The translations under genes were made by a program, and so were the position numbers. A stretch of DNA of 64,000 bases from Flavobacterium sp. IB48 (GTDB lineage Bacteria; Bacteroidota; Bacteroidia; Flavobacteriales; Flavobacteriaceae): assembly GCF_016405855.1 (NCBI RefSeq), contig NZ_JAEFCA010000004.1, positions 22,459 to 86,458 of the forward strand, read 5' to 3'. The notes beneath the pieces were generated by a model. The model searched no databases and was not told the origin of the DNA. It saw only the letters and a list, made by a program, of their open reading frames with translations. Each line of letters begins with the position of its first letter. The stretch's first letter is position 1. Of this stretch, positions 23,727 to 34,088 are shown piece after piece.

Positions 23727-26408
23727 ATGCAAGAAAAAATTACAAAAGAAAAAGTATCGGTTAAAAAACTACTGACTTTAATGCTATTTTTATTAACGAT
23801 TTGCAGTTGGAGTCAGAGTTACGAATTTGAAAATGGTACCCGCACTGGAAATGCTGACATTCAAAACTGCGATTCCTGTTCAGGAAAAATTGTCGGTAAT
23901 TTAGGAGGTACTGGTAGCGTTTCTGTAAATGTTACTGTAGCAGCAACGGGTTGGTACAATCTGCAATTGTTTTATTGTACGGGAGATCCACGTGCGATTC
24001 GATTAACAGCTGGTTCTGCCGCGGCGATTGCGATTCCTTGCGAACCGAGTGGAGGATGGAGTACAGCTGCTTCTAAAAACATAAACGTTTATTTGAACAG
24101 CGGCACAACAACTTTGCTTTGGGATAATACCAACTCATGGGCTCCTAATCTCGACAAATTTATTTTAACACCTTTAGCAGCAGGAACTAACCAAACTATT
24201 GCTTTTGGAACAAATAATAGTATCGTTTATAATTTAACCAATAAAACGTATAGCATAAAATTTAATGGTGCGACTGTAATTAGCAATGCATCTGCTTATG
24301 CAAATAGCGATCAGCAGTATGTGAGTACTAATTTTGCTTCAGCGGTTTATAGTTCAGAATCATTTACCGATAATGTGGGAAGCGGAACTAAGCACATTTT
24401 TACTTTAAGTGGAAATTATTCGCTCGGAATGCAGCAGATTTTTTATACCTATACCAATAAAAATTATCTGGCTGTACAAGTTGTGCTGACAGGAAATGGT
24501 TCAAACTGCTATAAAATGTCTCCTTTAACCAGTAATCAGGTAACGCCAAATTTTGGAACAGGAGATACTAGAGCTGTATTTGTTCCTTACGATAACGATG
24601 CCTGGATTCGATATAATGCCTATACTTTAAATTCGGCTGATTTTACAGCATCTGAGGTAACTAATATTTATAATAATACTAATCGTAAAGGTTTGGTAAT
24701 TGGTTCGTTGGAGCATACAAAATGGAAAACAGGTGTTACAGTAAGTGGCGGCGGTTCTTCATCAGCTTATGTTTCGGTAATTGCAGGTTGGACAAAACAA
24801 GATGTAACCCGAGATGCAAGAGGACATGGTTGGGTAAATGTGGGGCAGACAAGTTGCCCTTCTCCAAAAGTAATGATTAATGCTACAGACGATTGGAGAA
24901 CAGGATTCGAAGAATTTGCACAAGCAAATGCAGCAATGCAACCTAAATATATTTTTGACTGGACAGCGCCAAAACCAATTGGATGGAACAGCTGGGGAGC
25001 TATGCAAACCAATATTAACTTGACGAAAGCAAAAGCAGTTGTAGATTTTTTTCATAATGATTGTCCTGCATTTAAAACTCAAGACAATGCTTTATATATT
25101 GATCTTGATTCTTATTGGGACAATATGAGTGATGCTGAGCTAGCTCAATTTGTCACTTATGCAAAAAGTAAAGGTTATAAGGCTGGAATTTATTGGGCTC
25201 CTTTTGTAGATTGGGGAAAATACAATCGTCAGGTTGAAGGAAGTTCATATACTTATAATCAGTGTTGGACAAAAGTTAACGGAAATCCTTTAGAGTTGGA
25301 TGGAGCTTATGCTATGGATCCGACAAGTCCAGGAACTAAGGCTAGAATTCACTATTTTATAAATCGTTTCAAAACCGCGGGATTCGAAATGATAAAAATT
25401 GACTTCTTAACGCATGCGAGTATTGAAGCTGACAGTTTTGCAAATAATCAGCTTCATACGGGTATGGAAGCGTATCAGGAAGGAATGAAATATTTGATTG
25501 ATGAAATTGGCGGAACGATGTTAGTGCAAGCCGCAATATCTCCTAATTTGGCTACTGGCCCTTTTGCGCACGTAAGACGTATAGCATGCGATGCCTACAC
25601 AAACATAAACGAAACAGATTATACTTTGAATAGTACAACTTATGGCTGGTGGCAAAATCAAATTTACGATTATATAGATGCAGATCATATTGTTTTTGGG
25701 ACTGCTTCAATAGGGCAAAATCGTGCAAGATTATTAAGCAGCGTGGTTACAGGAACAGTAATTGCAGGTGATGATTTTTCTGTTGCGGGTCAGTGGAAAA
25801 CAACTGCACAAAGTCTTTTGCAAAATAATGATGTAATGAATGTTGCTCGTAACGAGATGCATTTTATTCCTGCCGATGGAAACACAGGATACAATGCCGC
25901 AAATGTATTTTCTGCAACATACAACAACGTTACTTATGTAGCTGTTTTTAATTACGGAAATACAACGATGACAAATAATATCAGTTTTAGTCGTCTAGGG
26001 CTTGGATCAGGAAACTATACAGTCAAAGAGCTTTATTCTGGAGCGACAAGTACCGCTCAAAGCACATTGAATGTTCAATTGCCTCAAGCAGATGCGGCTA
26101 TTTATGCTATTTCGAACGCAGGAGTGCTAAGTGCGCCAAGTTACAATTGGCCAACTGCTTCTACAAATTATGTCTTTCCTAATCCTGCATCAAACAGTTT
26201 CAGAATTAAGTTTGATCAAGTAATTAATGGTACAGCGACAATTTCATTATATGATATAAGCGGAAAAGAAGTTTGGAAGAATGCTATTACTGCCGAAGAC
26301 ATGATTAGTTCAGAAATACCAGTAAACGGACTTTCAAAGGGTGTTTATATGGTAAAAGTAAAAGCGACTGGACATCCGGTGCAAAACTTTAAGTTTGTTA
26401 AGAATTAA
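23727..26408 (+). CDS. Secreted clan GH-D glycosidase (alpha-galactosidase-like) with CBM and T9SS sorting tail
   Basis: 893 residues. Signal peptide (LLTLMLFLLTICSWSQS); CBM35/CBM6-like domain (about 33-150, YEFENGTRTGNAD ... LLWDNTNSW); a beta region; then a (beta/alpha)8 domain of GH27/GH36 type with GWNSWGAM, ALYIDLDSYWDN and candidate nucleophile D559 in MIKIDFLTHAS. The last ~80 residues are a Por-type secretion tail (YVFPNPASNSFRIKF to ...VQNFKFVKN), so it should be exported by type IX secretion to the cell surface. The next gene encodes a shorter paralogue. The usual GH27 KYDNC motif is absent, so family placement within the clan is open. Confidence 0.82.
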   Translation: MQEKITKEKVSVKKLLTLMLFLLTICSWSQSYEFENGTRTGNADIQNCDSCSGKIVGNLGGTGSVSVNVTVAATGWYNLQLFYCTGDPRAIRLTAGSAAAIAIPCEPSGGWSTAASKNINVYLNSGTTTLLWDNTNSWAPNLDKFILTPLAAGTNQTIAFGTNNSIVYNLTNKTYSIKFNGATVISNASAYANSDQQYVSTNFASAVYSSESFTDNVGSGTKHIFTLSGNYSLGMQQIFYTYTNKNYLAVQVVLTGNGSNCYKMSPLTSNQVTPNFGTGDTRAVFVPYDNDAWIRYNAYTLNSADFTASEVTNIYNNTNRKGLVIGSLEHTKWKTGVTVSGGGSSSAYVSVIAGWTKQDVTRDARGHGWVNVGQTSCPSPKVMINATDDWRTGFEEFAQANAAMQPKYIFDWTAPKPIGWNSWGAMQTNINLTKAKAVVDFFHNDCPAFKTQDNALYIDLDSYWDNMSDAELAQFVTYAKSKGYKAGIYWAPFVDWGKYNRQVEGSSYTYNQCWTKVNGNPLELDGAYAMDPTSPGTKARIHYFINRFKTAGFEMIKIDFLTHASIEADSFANNQLHTGMEAYQEGMKYLIDEIGGTMLVQAAISPNLATGPFAHVRRIACDAYTNINETDYTLNSTTYGWWQNQIYDYIDADHIVFGTASIGQNRARLLSSVVTGTVIAGDDFSVAGQWKTTAQSLLQNNDVMNVARNEMHFIPADGNTGYNAANVFSATYNNVTYVAVFNYGNTTMTNNISFSRLGLGSGNYTVKELYSGATSTAQSTLNVQLPQADAAIYAISNAGVLSAPSYNWPTASTNYVFPNPASNSFRIKFDQVINGTATISLYDISGKEVWKNAITAEDMISSEIPVNGLSKGVYMVKVKATGHPVQNFKFVKN

Positions 26409-26426
26409 AGACTTTTAAAACTTTCA

Positions 26427-26467
26427 AAAATCCCGATTTTCACTTTAGTTGAGAATCGGGATTTTTT
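26427..26467 (+). terminator. Terminator between the two GH-D genes
   Basis: AAAATCCCGATT (26427-26438) pairs with AATCGGGATTTT, followed by more T. The rest of the 341-bp gap is AT-rich and contains the next promoter. Confidence 0.8.
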
Positions 26468-26683
26468 GTTTTGGCTAGAATGTTAAAATGATAATTTTTG
26501 ATTTATAAAATTTTTTGAGATGTATATTTTTAGTTAGATTTTTGAGATTATGTCATAATTATTGTCAAAATGACTATTTTGAAGAAAAAAAATAAAGCTC
26601 TTTTGTAATTGTGTTAAATGTTGATTTTTAGGTAATTATGTTTGTTTGGGCAAAAAAAGTAAGCAGTATTTTTTGCAATGTTC

Positions 26684-26732
26684 TTGCAGGGTAAATTTTA
26701 ATTCGTATCATTGTAGTATAGAATAGTATAAT
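26684..26732 (+). promoter_or_regulatory. Promoter with GntR-type operator candidate 2
   Basis: TTG (26684-26686), 19 nt, TATCATTG (26706-26713, one mismatch to TAnnTTTG). The motif TTGTAGTATAGAATAGTATA (26711-26730) overlaps this box, the position expected for a repressor. Confidence 0.65.
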
Positions 26733-26749
26733 AACCAAAAATAAAATTA

Positions 26750-28801
26750 ATGAAACCACATTGTTTATTAATAAAAAAGCTGTTTTTGTCTGGGATAATA
26801 ATGCTTTTTTTTAGTCCATTTATGCAGGCTCAAAAAAGCATAAAAATGACTTTTGGAAAAAATGGCAACATTACTTATGATGTTAAAAACAAAACAATAG
26901 CAGTAAGCCAATCTGGTAAAAATATTTTTTCTGGAGCAAAAGCTTCGGTTGTTGTTAATGGTAAAACAATTTCTATTAGTGATTATCCTGAAGCGGTTTT
27001 ATCAAAAGAAGCTTTTACAGATAATTTAGGAAAAGGGACAAAGTATATTCTAACTTATAAGGATAAAAACAATCCAACTTTAATTCAAAATTTCTTTACC
27101 TATAATAATCAATCTTATTTTATAACTCAAATTGAAATTTTAGGAAACGAGAAGCAAATAGCAACCAATTATATTGCGCCATTAGATTTAGGAAAAATTA
27201 CTTTTGATAAAGTAGAAAACTTGCAAACTGTTTTTGTTCCTTATGATAATGATGCTTGGGCGAGTTATAATTCTAAAAAATTAGATACAATTTCAAATAA
27301 TACAAGTGCAGAAGTTGGAATAGTATTTAATAACACTTCTAGAAATGGTTTTATAGTAGGTTCTTTAGAACATACCGTTTGGAAAAGTGCTGTAAAATCA
27401 ATCAACAAAAATAAAGAGCCTTTATTCTCGGCTTGGGCAGGTTTTTCTGAAAAAGAAATAACGCGAGACAGCATTGCGCACGGTTTGGTAAGAGGAAACA
27501 AAGTATTGTCGCCAAAATTCTTTGTTGGATATTATTCCGATTGGAGAAACGGAATGGAAGAATATGCTAAAACCAATCGTATTGTAGAAAAACCATATGT
27601 TTTTGAATGGGATAAGCCAACTCCAGTGGGATGGAACAGCTGGGGCGTTTTGATGGAAAAAATCAATTATGAGAATACGACCAAAGTTGCTGATTTTTTT
27701 GCGAATCAAATTCCGCAGTTTCGAGTAGGAAACACAGCTTATATCGATCTTGATTCATTTTGGGATAATATGGTAAAAGGCGGTTTTACAGGAGATTTCA
27801 GCAAACTAAAAGAATTTGCAGATTACTGTAAAAATAAAGGATTAGAACCGGGAGCCTATTGGGCACCTTTTACAGATTGGGGCTGGAAAGACGGACCAAA
27901 CCGTAAAGCAGAAGGAAGCGATTATACTTTTGGCGAAATGTGGACAAAAACTGGAAATACTTATTTTGATTTTGATGGCGCACGCGCAATTGATCCAACA
28001 CATCCTGGTACGCTAAAACGTGTTGATTATGTAATTAATAAACTAAAAGCGTGCGGCTTCAAAATGATCAAAATCGACTTTCTAGGACATGCAGCGGCTG
28101 AATCTTCTTCTTTTTATGATAAAAATGTCACAACAGGAATGCAGGCTTACAAAGTAGGAATGGAGCATTTGGTAAATGCACTAGACGGACAAATGCTTAT
28201 TTATGCCGCAATTTCTCCAAATATGGCAACCTCTCGTTATGCTCATATAAGACGTATTGCATGCGATGCTTGGAAAACTATCGAGCAGACTCAATATACT
28301 CTGAATAGCGTGAATTACGGCTGGTGGCAAACCTATTCGTATGATTATATTGATGCCGATCATGTTGTTTTTGCTGATGTTACAGAGGGAGAAAACCGTG
28401 CAAGATTAATTTCTGCAATAATCACAGGAACATTAATCACAGGAGACGATTACAGTAAGGAAGGAATTTGGAGCAAACGCGCCAAAGAGTGGCTTCAGAA
28501 TAAAGAGTTGCTTAAGATAGTGGCTCATGGCGTGGCTTTTCGACCAGTAGAAGGAAATACAGGAAAAGATACAACTGAAGTTTTTCAGCAGAAAATAGAA
28601 AACGATTGGTATATCGCTGTTTTCAATTATGGAAACGAAGCAAAAAGCTATGCTTTACCATTGGAGAGATTAGATATTCAAAAAGGAAGTTATCAAATCG
28701 AAGATCTTTTTACTTCTCAAAAGAGCGAAATAAAAGACAATACTTTAAATGTAAATCTTGGTTCAAAAGATGCTCATTTGTATAAAATCATAAAACGATA
28801 A
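26750..28801 (+). CDS. Clan GH-D glycosidase (alpha-galactosidase-like), periplasmic paralogue
   Basis: 683 residues with a signal peptide (IIMLFFSPFMQAQ) but neither the CBM nor the T9SS tail of the 893-residue paralogue; the remaining parts align throughout (GWNSWGVL, TAYIDLDSFWDN, candidate nucleophile D443 in MIKIDFLGHAA, ISPNMATSRYAHIRRIACDA). Without a sorting tail it most likely stays in the periplasm. First of three genes in close series with the esterase (10 nt) and GH36 (18 nt). Confidence 0.82.
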   Translation: MKPHCLLIKKLFLSGIIMLFFSPFMQAQKSIKMTFGKNGNITYDVKNKTIAVSQSGKNIFSGAKASVVVNGKTISISDYPEAVLSKEAFTDNLGKGTKYILTYKDKNNPTLIQNFFTYNNQSYFITQIEILGNEKQIATNYIAPLDLGKITFDKVENLQTVFVPYDNDAWASYNSKKLDTISNNTSAEVGIVFNNTSRNGFIVGSLEHTVWKSAVKSINKNKEPLFSAWAGFSEKEITRDSIAHGLVRGNKVLSPKFFVGYYSDWRNGMEEYAKTNRIVEKPYVFEWDKPTPVGWNSWGVLMEKINYENTTKVADFFANQIPQFRVGNTAYIDLDSFWDNMVKGGFTGDFSKLKEFADYCKNKGLEPGAYWAPFTDWGWKDGPNRKAEGSDYTFGEMWTKTGNTYFDFDGARAIDPTHPGTLKRVDYVINKLKACGFKMIKIDFLGHAAAESSSFYDKNVTTGMQAYKVGMEHLVNALDGQMLIYAAISPNMATSRYAHIRRIACDAWKTIEQTQYTLNSVNYGWWQTYSYDYIDADHVVFADVTEGENRARLISAIITGTLITGDDYSKEGIWSKRAKEWLQNKELLKIVAHGVAFRPVEGNTGKDTTEVFQQKIENDWYIAVFNYGNEAKSYALPLERLDIQKGSYQIEDLFTSQKSEIKDNTLNVNLGSKDAHLYKIIKR

Positions 28802-28811
28802 TAGATTCAGC

Positions 28812-30776
28812 ATGAAAAAATATCTTTTAAAAAATATTCTGTTAGCTGTAATAGGACTGGTTTCGGTTGCAGCAAATGCTACAGTAAAGTTGCCTTCTTT
28901 TTTTACTGATAATATGGTTTTGCAGCAAAAAAGCACCGTTCCGTTTTGGGGAGAAAGCAATCAGCAATCAGTATCAGTTACAAGTTCTTGGGATAAAAAA
29001 ACATATAAAGCTGCCGTTGTAAATGGTAAGTGGAATGTAGTTTTAAAAACGCCTGCTTACGGCGGACCTTATACGCTTGCAATAAATGACGGAGAAGTAA
29101 AAACGCTTCAAAATATTCTAATTGGAGAAGTGTGGTTGTGTTCTGGACAAAGCAACATGGAAATGCCGCTTGAAGGCTGGGGAAAAATAGAGAATTATAA
29201 AGAAGAAATTGCAAACGCCAATTATCCTGAGATTCGATTATTGCAAGCAGAACATATAGAAAGCACTTTGCAATTAAATATACTAAAAGTGCAACACAAT
29301 GGATGGAATGTCTGCGATTCTAAAACTATAGCAGATTTTAGTGCAACAGCTTATTTTTTTGCTAGGAAAATTTATAAAGAAAAAAAAATTCCGATCGGAT
29401 TAATCCATTCTTCTTGGGGAGGAACATTGATAGAAGCTTGGACAAGTTCTGGAGCGTTAAGCACCATTCATGATTTTGATGCTCAGATAGAAGCGATGAA
29501 ATCTGAATCAAGCAGAGAAACTTTAGAGAAAAAATACAATGCTGATTTAGCGGTTTGGGAAAAACATCTAGCTAATGCTGACAAAGGATATCAGAACGAA
29601 AAAGCAATCTGGGCTTCAGTTGGTTTTGACGATGCTTCATGGAAAACAATGAAGGTTCCTTCTTTTTTTGACAGCAACGGATTAGGAAATTTTGACGGTA
29701 TAGTTTGGTTCAGAAAAAAGGTTGCCATCGCAGATAATAGTAAAGATTTTACTCTAAGCTATTTTGCCGATGATGATGATATGATTTGGGTAAATGGAAA
29801 TTATATTGGAGAAACAAAAGGATATAACGTAGAGCGTCATTATACCATTCCATCAAAATATTTGAAAAAAGGAGAAAACGTAATTATCATTAGAGTATAT
29901 GACGGAGCAGGAAATGGAGGTATTTATGGAGAAGAAAATATCGCTTTAAAATCAGATAAAGAAATTATTTCCTTAGCAGGAGATTGGAAATACAATATAG
30001 GTGCAGACAGTAAAGATTTGCCTGCACGACCTTATCTGGCTCAGGGGCAAAATAGGCCAAGTGCAATATACAATGCCATGATTGCTCCTTTGGCAGATTA
30101 CAAAATAAAAGGAGTAATCTGGTATCAGGGAGAAAGCAATGCAGAAAGAGCTTTTCAATATCAAAAATTATTTCCGCTGCTTATAAACGACTGGCGAACT
30201 CAGTTTAAAGATAAAAATCTTCCGTTTTTCTTTGTGCAGTTAGCCAATTACAAACAGCAGAAACAAGAACCTGGAGATTCGGATTGGGCAGAATTAAGAG
30301 AGGCACAGTTCATGGCTTTAAAACTGCAAAACACAGGAATGGCAGTAACCACTGATATTGGAAATGGAGAAGATATTCACCCAAAAAATAAACAAGATGT
30401 AGGAGGTCGTCTCGCTAATATTGCTTTAGCAAAAGTGTATAATGCCAAAATCGATTATTCGGGACCGCTTTATAAATCGTTTAAAATTGAAAACAATACA
30501 ATTGTGTTAGATTTTGATTTTAACACTGAAATTAAAGCTAAAGAAGGTATGCTGAAAGGATTTTCTATTGCGGGAGCAGATCAGAAATTTTATTGGGCAG
30601 AAGCAAAAATAGTAAACGGAAAAGTGATCGTATATGCGCAGAACGTTCCAAATCCTGCAGCGGTTCGATACAACTGGGCAGATAATCCAGACGGAAATCT
30701 GACAAATGCATCAGGTCTTCCTGCGTCATCATTTAGAACAGATAATTGGAAAGGAATTACACAAGAAAAGAAGTAA
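28812..30776 (+). CDS. Sialate O-acetylesterase-like SGNH carbohydrate esterase
   Basis: 654 residues, signal peptide (ILLAVIGLVSVAANA). The catalytic Ser is S114 in CSGQSNMEMPL; block III-like GVIWYQGESNAE and the His region near GEDIHPKNK complete the family pattern. A jelly-roll domain (about residues 265-385, VWFRKKVAI ... WVNGNYIGETKGYN) interrupts the hydrolase, as in longer members. Should remove acetyl groups from sugars before the exo-glycosidases act. Between the GH-D and GH36 genes in one operon. Confidence 0.87.
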   Translation: MKKYLLKNILLAVIGLVSVAANATVKLPSFFTDNMVLQQKSTVPFWGESNQQSVSVTSSWDKKTYKAAVVNGKWNVVLKTPAYGGPYTLAINDGEVKTLQNILIGEVWLCSGQSNMEMPLEGWGKIENYKEEIANANYPEIRLLQAEHIESTLQLNILKVQHNGWNVCDSKTIADFSATAYFFARKIYKEKKIPIGLIHSSWGGTLIEAWTSSGALSTIHDFDAQIEAMKSESSRETLEKKYNADLAVWEKHLANADKGYQNEKAIWASVGFDDASWKTMKVPSFFDSNGLGNFDGIVWFRKKVAIADNSKDFTLSYFADDDDMIWVNGNYIGETKGYNVERHYTIPSKYLKKGENVIIIRVYDGAGNGGIYGEENIALKSDKEIISLAGDWKYNIGADSKDLPARPYLAQGQNRPSAIYNAMIAPLADYKIKGVIWYQGESNAERAFQYQKLFPLLINDWRTQFKDKNLPFFFVQLANYKQQKQEPGDSDWAELREAQFMALKLQNTGMAVTTDIGNGEDIHPKNKQDVGGRLANIALAKVYNAKIDYSGPLYKSFKIENNTIVLDFDFNTEIKAKEGMLKGFSIAGADQKFYWAEAKIVNGKVIVYAQNVPNPAAVRYNWADNPDGNLTNASGLPASSFRTDNWKGITQEKK

Positions 30777-30794
30777 AAAATAATACATAATAAA

Positions 30795-32999
30795 ATGAAA
30801 AAACAAAGTATCAATTTAAGGCAGTCTTTTGCGATAGCATTTTTTATTCTCACGAGTTATTGCAGTTCAATAACAGCACAAGAAATTATAGCTGTAAAAA
30901 CAAAATCAAATGCATTGGTTTTACAGGTAAATAAAGGCAAAGAAGTAAGTACTATTTATTTAGGAGAAAAATTGGCAAACGATTCAGATTATGCCAAAAT
31001 ACAAAGTCAGTTTCGTCAAGGAACCGATTATTCAGGTATTTATAATGCCACTTATACTGCTTCTGGATCTAAAAATTTATTAGAACCAGCTATTACCGTA
31101 ACTCATGCTGACGGAAACACTTCGTTAGATTTGTTATATGTAAGCCATAAAACCAACACGGTTAGTACAGGAGTTTCTCAAACCGAAATCACTTTAAAAG
31201 ATCCAGTATATCCTGTTGAGGTTCATTTGTTTATTCAGGCGTATTACGATACTGATGTTATTGAGCAATGGACAACCATTCAGCATAACGAAAAAGGAAG
31301 TATTACTTTAAACAAATATGCTTCGGCTAACTTATATTTAAAAGGATACAACAATTTCTATTTAAACCAATATCATGGTGAATGGGCCAAAGAAATGCAA
31401 TCTGAGGAGGCTAAAATTACTCACGGAATTAAAACTTTGGATACTAAATTAGGCTCACGTACCAATTTATTTCAGCCTTCAGTATTTATGGTTTCTTTGG
31501 ACAAACCAGCTTCAGAAGACGAAGGGAAAGTTTTATTTGCAGGTTTGGAATGGTCAGGAAACTTTAGAACTGATTTAGAACTAGATCCGTTGAATAACCT
31601 TCGAGTAATCTCTGGAATTAATAATGCAGCGGCTGCTTACAAACTGGCTAAAAGCGAAGTTTTTACAACACCTAAATTCTGGTACACTTTATCATCTAAA
31701 GGAAAAGGACACGCAAGCCGTAATCTGCACGATTGGTCAAGAAACTATAAAATCTTGGACGGAAAAGGAGATCGTTTGACATTGTTAAACAACTGGGAAG
31801 CAACCTATTTTAATTTTGATGAAGATAAACTGAAAGTCTTAATTGCTGACAGTAAAAAATTGGGCGTAGATATGTTCTTGTTAGATGACGGATGGTTTGG
31901 AAACACTTATCCGCGTAGCAATGACGATGCGGCTTTAGGAGATTGGGAAGTTAACAAAAAGAAATTGCCAAACGGAATTGGAACTTTAGTTAAAACAGCC
32001 AAAGACAATCAGGTAAAATTCGGAATCTGGATTGAGCCAGAAATGGTAAGTCCGGCAAGTGATTTGTACAAAAAACACCCAGAATGGATTGTAAAACAGC
32101 CAGGAAGAGCAGAACATTATTTCCGTAATCAGTTGGTTTTAGATTTGTCTAATCCAAAAGTTCAAGATTTTGTTTATGGAGTTGTAGACAATCTTTTTAC
32201 CGAAAATCCAGAATTGGCTTATATTAAATGGGACTGTAATGCTGTAATTTATAATGCATATTCTAGTTATTTAAAAGATAAACAAAACAACTTTTATACA
32301 GATTATGTAAACGGACTTTATAAAGTATTGGAGCGTATTCGTGTAAAATATCCAACAATACCAATGATGCTTTGTTCTGGTGGTGGAGGAAGAGTAGATT
32401 ACGGAGCTTTGAAATATTTTACAGAATTCTGGCCAAGTGACAATACAGATCCTTTAGAGCGTGTGTACATGCAGTATGAGTACTCTTATTTTTATCCTGC
32501 TTTAACAATTGCAGCGCACGTTACAGACTGGGGAAAACAGCCTTTAAAATACCGTACAGATGTTGCGATGATGGGAAGATTAGGTTTTGATATTGTGGTG
32601 AAAGAATTAAACGATAAAGACTTAACTTTTACACAACAGGCTATCAAAAATTACCATGCATTAAGCAATACTATTTGGCATGGTGACCAATATCGTTTAC
32701 AAGATCCGTACGGAAATGATGCTGCGTCTGTAATGTTTGTCAATAAAAATGGAAATGAAGGAGTGGTTTTCAGCTATTCTGTTAATTCAAGATATGAAGC
32801 AGGAACACATCTTCCAATAAAATTAAAAGGATTGCAAGCAAATCAAAATTATAAAATAGAAGAAATCAACGTATATCCAGATAAAAAACCAGTAGTAGAA
32901 ACAGCGGTTTATTCTGGCGATTTCTTAATGCAAGTGGGAATCAATCCAAATGTTACGCCATCAAACAGCAGCGTGGTTTTAAAAATTACTAAAGCTTAA
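30795..32999 (+). CDS. GH36 alpha-galactosidase
   Basis: 734 residues with a signal peptide (AIAFFILTSYCSSITAQ). N-terminal beta-supersandwich, then the GH36 barrel: LLDDGWFG, FGIWIEPEMVSP, nucleophile D480 in YIKWDCN and acid/base D549 in PSDNTDPLE. These are canonical for GH36 enzymes that release terminal alpha-galactose from raffinose-type or galactomannan side chains. Full family length. Last gene of the series GH-D, esterase, GH36. Confidence 0.93.
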   Translation: MKKQSINLRQSFAIAFFILTSYCSSITAQEIIAVKTKSNALVLQVNKGKEVSTIYLGEKLANDSDYAKIQSQFRQGTDYSGIYNATYTASGSKNLLEPAITVTHADGNTSLDLLYVSHKTNTVSTGVSQTEITLKDPVYPVEVHLFIQAYYDTDVIEQWTTIQHNEKGSITLNKYASANLYLKGYNNFYLNQYHGEWAKEMQSEEAKITHGIKTLDTKLGSRTNLFQPSVFMVSLDKPASEDEGKVLFAGLEWSGNFRTDLELDPLNNLRVISGINNAAAAYKLAKSEVFTTPKFWYTLSSKGKGHASRNLHDWSRNYKILDGKGDRLTLLNNWEATYFNFDEDKLKVLIADSKKLGVDMFLLDDGWFGNTYPRSNDDAALGDWEVNKKKLPNGIGTLVKTAKDNQVKFGIWIEPEMVSPASDLYKKHPEWIVKQPGRAEHYFRNQLVLDLSNPKVQDFVYGVVDNLFTENPELAYIKWDCNAVIYNAYSSYLKDKQNNFYTDYVNGLYKVLERIRVKYPTIPMMLCSGGGGRVDYGALKYFTEFWPSDNTDPLERVYMQYEYSYFYPALTIAAHVTDWGKQPLKYRTDVAMMGRLGFDIVVKELNDKDLTFTQQAIKNYHALSNTIWHGDQYRLQDPYGNDAASVMFVNKNGNEGVVFSYSVNSRYEAGTHLPIKLKGLQANQNYKIEEINVYPDKKPVVETAVYSGDFLMQVGINPNVTPSNSSVVLKITKA

Positions 33000-33013
33000 C
33001 TAAATTATAAACA

Positions 33014-33037
33014 TTAGTATATATTTGTAATACTATA
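33014..33037 (+). promoter_or_regulatory. GntR gene promoter with operator dyad (candidate 3)
   Basis: TAGTAT (33015-33020) and ATACTA (33030-33035) are inverted around a perfect -7 box TATATTTG (33020-33027). A regulator bound here would occlude its own promoter. Confidence 0.65.
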
Positions 33038-33068
33038 TTTTCTAAATAAATACCTATTAAAACGTTTT

Positions 33069-34085
33069 ATGAAGCAAATTATTCAGCAGATCAAAAATCT
33101 TGAATCTATTAATTCCTTATCTAAACATGAGCAATTGGTTCAGGGGATAATTAATGCCATTGATGAAAAGGTAGTCACAAAAGGCGATTTGCTTCCGTCT
33201 GTAAATACTTTTATAAGCGAACTGGGTTTTGCAAGAGAAACCATTGCAAAAGCTTATAAAGAACTTGTTCACAGAGGAATAATCGAATCCAAAAATAGAT
33301 TGGGTTACTTTGTTGCCACTAATGATGTAAAGCAGGAGTTGAAAGTTGCATTATTGATCTTTGCATTTGATATTTTTCAGGAAACGTTTTATGAGAATTT
33401 TAGAAAAGGGCTTGGAAAGAATGTGCAATTGGATATTTTTTTCCATCACAATAATTTTAGCACATTCGAAAACATTGTTCAGAATATAAAAGGAAAATAC
33501 GGAATGTTTGTTATTGCTCCGATTCCTAGCAAAAAAACGCCAGATGTCTTAAAACAACTTCCAACAAACAGAGTGTTATTGGTAGACCGTTTTATAGAAA
33601 CAGATGAAGATTATAATTATGTTGCACAAGAGTTTGGAGATTCGTCTTACAATGCTTTTGTGCAGCTTAAAGATAAAATTAAAAAATACGACGAATTAGT
33701 TTTCTTCTTTAAACCGTCGTCTGCAGAACCTAATGAAATTTTAAATTCCTTCAAAAGATTCATGAAAGATTATGATATCAAAGGAGTTATAAAAGAGGAG
33801 TATACGGCTGGTTCTCTAGAAAAAGGAAAAGTGTACTTTACCATTCATAATCTCGAACTTTGGGAAATGTTGAAAGACTCAAAAATCAAAGGTTTGAAAA
33901 TTGGTAAAGACATTGGGTTTATCTCACACAATGATGATATTGTAAAAGAGATTATTTTTGATGGTGTCACAACATTTTCTACTGATTTCGCAGAAATGGG
34001 AAAAAAAGCAGCCGATTTTGTTTTAAACAGAAAAAAAACTCAGGAAATCATTCCAACAATTCTTATAGATAGAAATTCGTTGTAA
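33069..34085 (+). CDS. GntR-family regulator with LacI-type sugar-sensing domain
   Basis: 338 residues. N-terminal winged helix of GntR type (about 15-80, GDLLPSVNTFISELGFARET, HRGIIESKNRLGYFVA) followed by a periplasmic-binding-protein-like sensor (about 95-335, VALLIFAFDIFQETFYENFR, GFISHNDDIVKEIIFDGVTT). Such regulators in Flavobacteriia control sugar loci and release DNA upon binding a sugar. The symporter gene starts 3 nt downstream. TAGTATA sites at its own and three nearby promoters are its likely targets. Confidence 0.88.
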   Translation: MKQIIQQIKNLESINSLSKHEQLVQGIINAIDEKVVTKGDLLPSVNTFISELGFARETIAKAYKELVHRGIIESKNRLGYFVATNDVKQELKVALLIFAFDIFQETFYENFRKGLGKNVQLDIFFHHNNFSTFENIVQNIKGKYGMFVIAPIPSKKTPDVLKQLPTNRVLLVDRFIETDEDYNYVAQEFGDSSYNAFVQLKDKIKKYDELVFFFKPSSAEPNEILNSFKRFMKDYDIKGVIKEEYTAGSLEKGKVYFTIHNLELWEMLKDSKIKGLKIGKDIGFISHNDDIVKEIIFDGVTTFSTDFAEMGKKAADFVLNRKKTQEIIPTILIDRNSL

Positions 34086-34088
34086 TTT

